Assembly (NCBI RefSeq): GCF_900455735.1
Contig: NZ_UAUI01000022.1
Coordinates: 434,001 to 498,000 of the forward strand
Source of the DNA: Rhodococcus wratislaviensis
GTDB lineage: Bacteria; Actinomycetota; Actinomycetes; Mycobacteriales; Mycobacteriaceae
Direction: 5' to 3'
DNA length: 64,000 bases
The translations under genes were made by a program, and so were the position numbers. The notes beneath the pieces are model-generated. The model saw only the letters and a program-made list of their open reading frames with translations. It searched no databases and was not told where the DNA came from. Numbering within the stretch: position 1 is the stretch's first letter; each line of letters starts with the position of its first letter. Below are positions 62,497-64,000 of the stretch, one piece after another.

Positions 62497-64000
62497 CTAC
62501 GGCCGACTGAGGGCGTTCGCGTTGTCGTTCTCCCGCGTCGCGGGACCGCCTGCCGCGCTCTCGAGCATTCCCTCGAGAACGTTCTTTCCGATCGACGTCT
62601 CCGTGGGGAGCGCGATGGGGTACGTGCCGTCGAAGCAGGCCGCGCACAGTCGTGTCGCAGGCTGCTCGGTCGCGGCGATCATGCCTTCGGTGGAGATGTA
62701 GCCGAGGGTGTCGGCGCCGATGGAACGGCGCACCCCTTCGAGCATCTCGTCGAAGCTGCCGGGTTCGCCACCGCCGCCCGCGCCGTTGGCGATCAGCTCG
62801 GCCGGCGAGGCGAAGTCGATGCCGTAGAAGCAGGGCCATTTGACCGGCGGCGACGCGATCCGGACATGGATCTCCAGTGCGCCGGCCTCACGGAGCATCC
62901 GGATGAGCGCGCGCTGGGTGTTGCCGCGGACGATCGAGTCGTCCACCACCACGAGGCGCTTACCGCGGATGACTTCCTTGAGGGGGTTGAGCTTGAGGCG
63001 GATACCGAGCTGACGGATCGTCTGCGACGGCTGGATGAAGGTGCGGCCCACGTAGGCGTTCTTCATCAGACCCTGCCCGTACGGAATGCCCGACCCCTGC
63101 GCGTAACCGACCGCGGCGGGAGTGCCCGACTCGGGGACCGGGATGACGAGGTCGCCCTCGGCGGGGTGCTCGGTGGCGAGGCGACGGCCGATCTCGACGC
63201 GGGTGGAATGCACCGAACGTCCGGCGATGACACTGTCCGGACGGGCCAGGTACACGTACTCGAACACGCAGCCCTTGGGCTCGGGGTTCGCGAAGCGGGA
63301 GGAACGGACGCCGTCGGCGTCGATGGCGAGCAGTTCGCCGGGCTCGATGTCGCGGACGAAGGACGCGCCGACGATGTCGAGTGCGGCCGTCTCGCTGGCC
63401 ACGACCCAGCCGCGGTCCAGGCGTCCGAGGCACAGCGGGCGGATGCCGTGCGGGTCACGGGCCGCGTAGAGCGTGTGCTCGTCCATGAAGGTGAGGCAGA
63501 ACGCGCCGCGCAGTGTCGGCAGGAGCTTCATGGCCGCCTGCTCGATGGTGCTGTCGGCGGCGGCGTGCGCGAGGAGGGCGCCGACGACGTCCGAGTCGGA
63601 CGTGGCGCCGCCGGGGCGCTTGTCGTTGACCAGTCCGGCTTCACGGGCGCGCTGCGCCAGCTCCGCCGTGTTGACGAGGTTGCCGTTGTGCCCGAGGGCG
63701 ATGCCGCTGCCCGCGGCGGTGGTGCGGAAGATCGGCTGCGCGTTCTCCCACGTGGTCGAGCCCGTGGTGGAGTAACGACAGTGACCGACGGCGACGTGGC
63801 CCGGCATCGCTGCCAGGGTCTGCTCGTCGAACACCTGGCTGACCAACCCGAGGTCCTTGAAGACCAGCACCTGCGAACCGTCGGCGACGGCGATACCCGC
63901 CGCTTCCTGCCCACGGTGCTGCAGAGCATAAAGTCCGTAGTAGGTGAGTTTCGCCACATCCTCTCCCGGCGCCCAGACGCCGAAGACTCCGCATTCCTCG
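62497..64000 (-). CDS. purF: amidophosphoribosyltransferase PurF (5' end outside window)
   Basis: At least 500 residues; the start lies beyond the window. The coding frame runs to 64000, where the codons read E-E-C-G-V-F-G-V: that Cys (63991-63993) is the N-terminal glutaminase nucleophile exposed after propeptide removal. Also visible: ALQHRGQEAAGIAV, GHCRYSTTG, GHNGNLVN, and the PRPP site VVDDSIVRGNTQRAL. First step of purine synthesis; Rv0808 equivalent. Confidence 0.96.
   Translation of the reverse strand, partial: EECGVFGVWAPGEDVAKLTYYGLYALQHRGQEAAGIAVADGSQVLVFKDLGLVSQVFDEQTLAAMPGHVAVGHCRYSTTGSTTWENAQPIFRTTAAGSGIALGHNGNLVNTAELAQRAREAGLVNDKRPGGATSDSDVVGALLAHAAADSTIEQAAMKLLPTLRGAFCLTFMDEHTLYAARDPHGIRPLCLGRLDRGWVVASETAALDIVGASFVRDIEPGELLAIDADGVRSSRFANPEPKGCVFEYVYLARPDSVIAGRSVHSTRVEIGRRLATEHPAEGDLVIPVPESGTPAAVGYAQGSGIPYGQGLMKNAYVGRTFIQPSQTIRQLGIRLKLNPLKEVIRGKRLVVVDDSIVRGNTQRALIRMLREAGALEIHVRIASPPVKWPCFYGIDFASPAELIANGAGGGGEPGSFDEMLEGVRRSIGADTLGYISTEGMIAATEQPATRLCAACFDGTYPIALPTETSIGKNVLEGMLESAAGGPATRENDNANALSRP

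Overview
The window is high-G+C actinobacterial chromosome, most likely a large-genome Rhodococcus of the R. opacus / R. jostii group. The case rests on the mycothiol gene mshD, an Lsr2 nucleoid protein, cytochrome bd cydABDC, many TetR regulators and SDR oxidoreductases, abundant GTG starts, and a long block syntenic with Mycobacterium tuberculosis Rv0808-Rv0824c. Species assignment is inference; there is no rRNA here. No transposase, integrase or CRISPR array was seen.

Layout. 1-2.6 kb: end of a catabolic cluster (MFS transporter, fumarylacetoacetate-hydrolase-family enzyme, extradiol-dioxygenase-like VOC protein). 2.6-5.7 kb: small orphan genes, an NlpC/P60 homologue with Ser at the catalytic Cys position, Lsr2 and a CitMHS carboxylate transporter. 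5.8-8.0 kb: an SDR plus flavin monooxygenase operon preceded by a clear TPP riboswitch. 8.0-8.9 kb: ohrR-ohr peroxide defence with its operator. 9-18 kb: housekeeping and accessory singletons (CocE hydrolase, pseudouridine synthase, CYTH-CHAD protein, universal stress protein, VIT transporter, SDRs, UPF0104 protein). 19.2-23.9 kb: a Liv-type ABC importer with fused permease-ATPase, preceded by a KstR2-consensus operator and followed by a KstR-like TetR gene. 24-32.4 kb: hydrolase, several TetR regulators with visible operators, four tRNAs (Phe, Asp, Glu, Lys), a gamma-butyrolactone-receptor-like regulator, a DUF4334-alcohol dehydrogenase operon and small membrane genes.

32.8-64 kb is the conserved block: desA, dus, an LCP protein, phoU, pstSCAB (with a PHO box), mshD, glnR, lmeA, a thioredoxin, a sulfur operon behind a leaderless Cys-rich leader peptide (DUF4395, thiosulfate sulfurtransferase, DUF1416), a nitrobindin-like protein, an aminodeoxychorismate-lyase-like enzyme, YgfZ, MOSC, asparaginase, DUF3073, purM and purF (cut by the window end). 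Three segments look inserted relative to M. tuberculosis: a cutinase-like lipase gene; an AbiEi-like gene flanked by two near-identical 44-bp palindromes; and cydABDC, followed on its own strand by a tiny ORF with a perfect Shine-Dalgarno and a three-stem RNA-like element.

Regulation readable from sequence: TPP riboswitch, OhrR operator, KstR2-type site, PHO box, cysteine attenuator peptide, TetR palindromes, and several apparently leaderless transcripts with a -10 hexamer 6-8 nt before the start codon.
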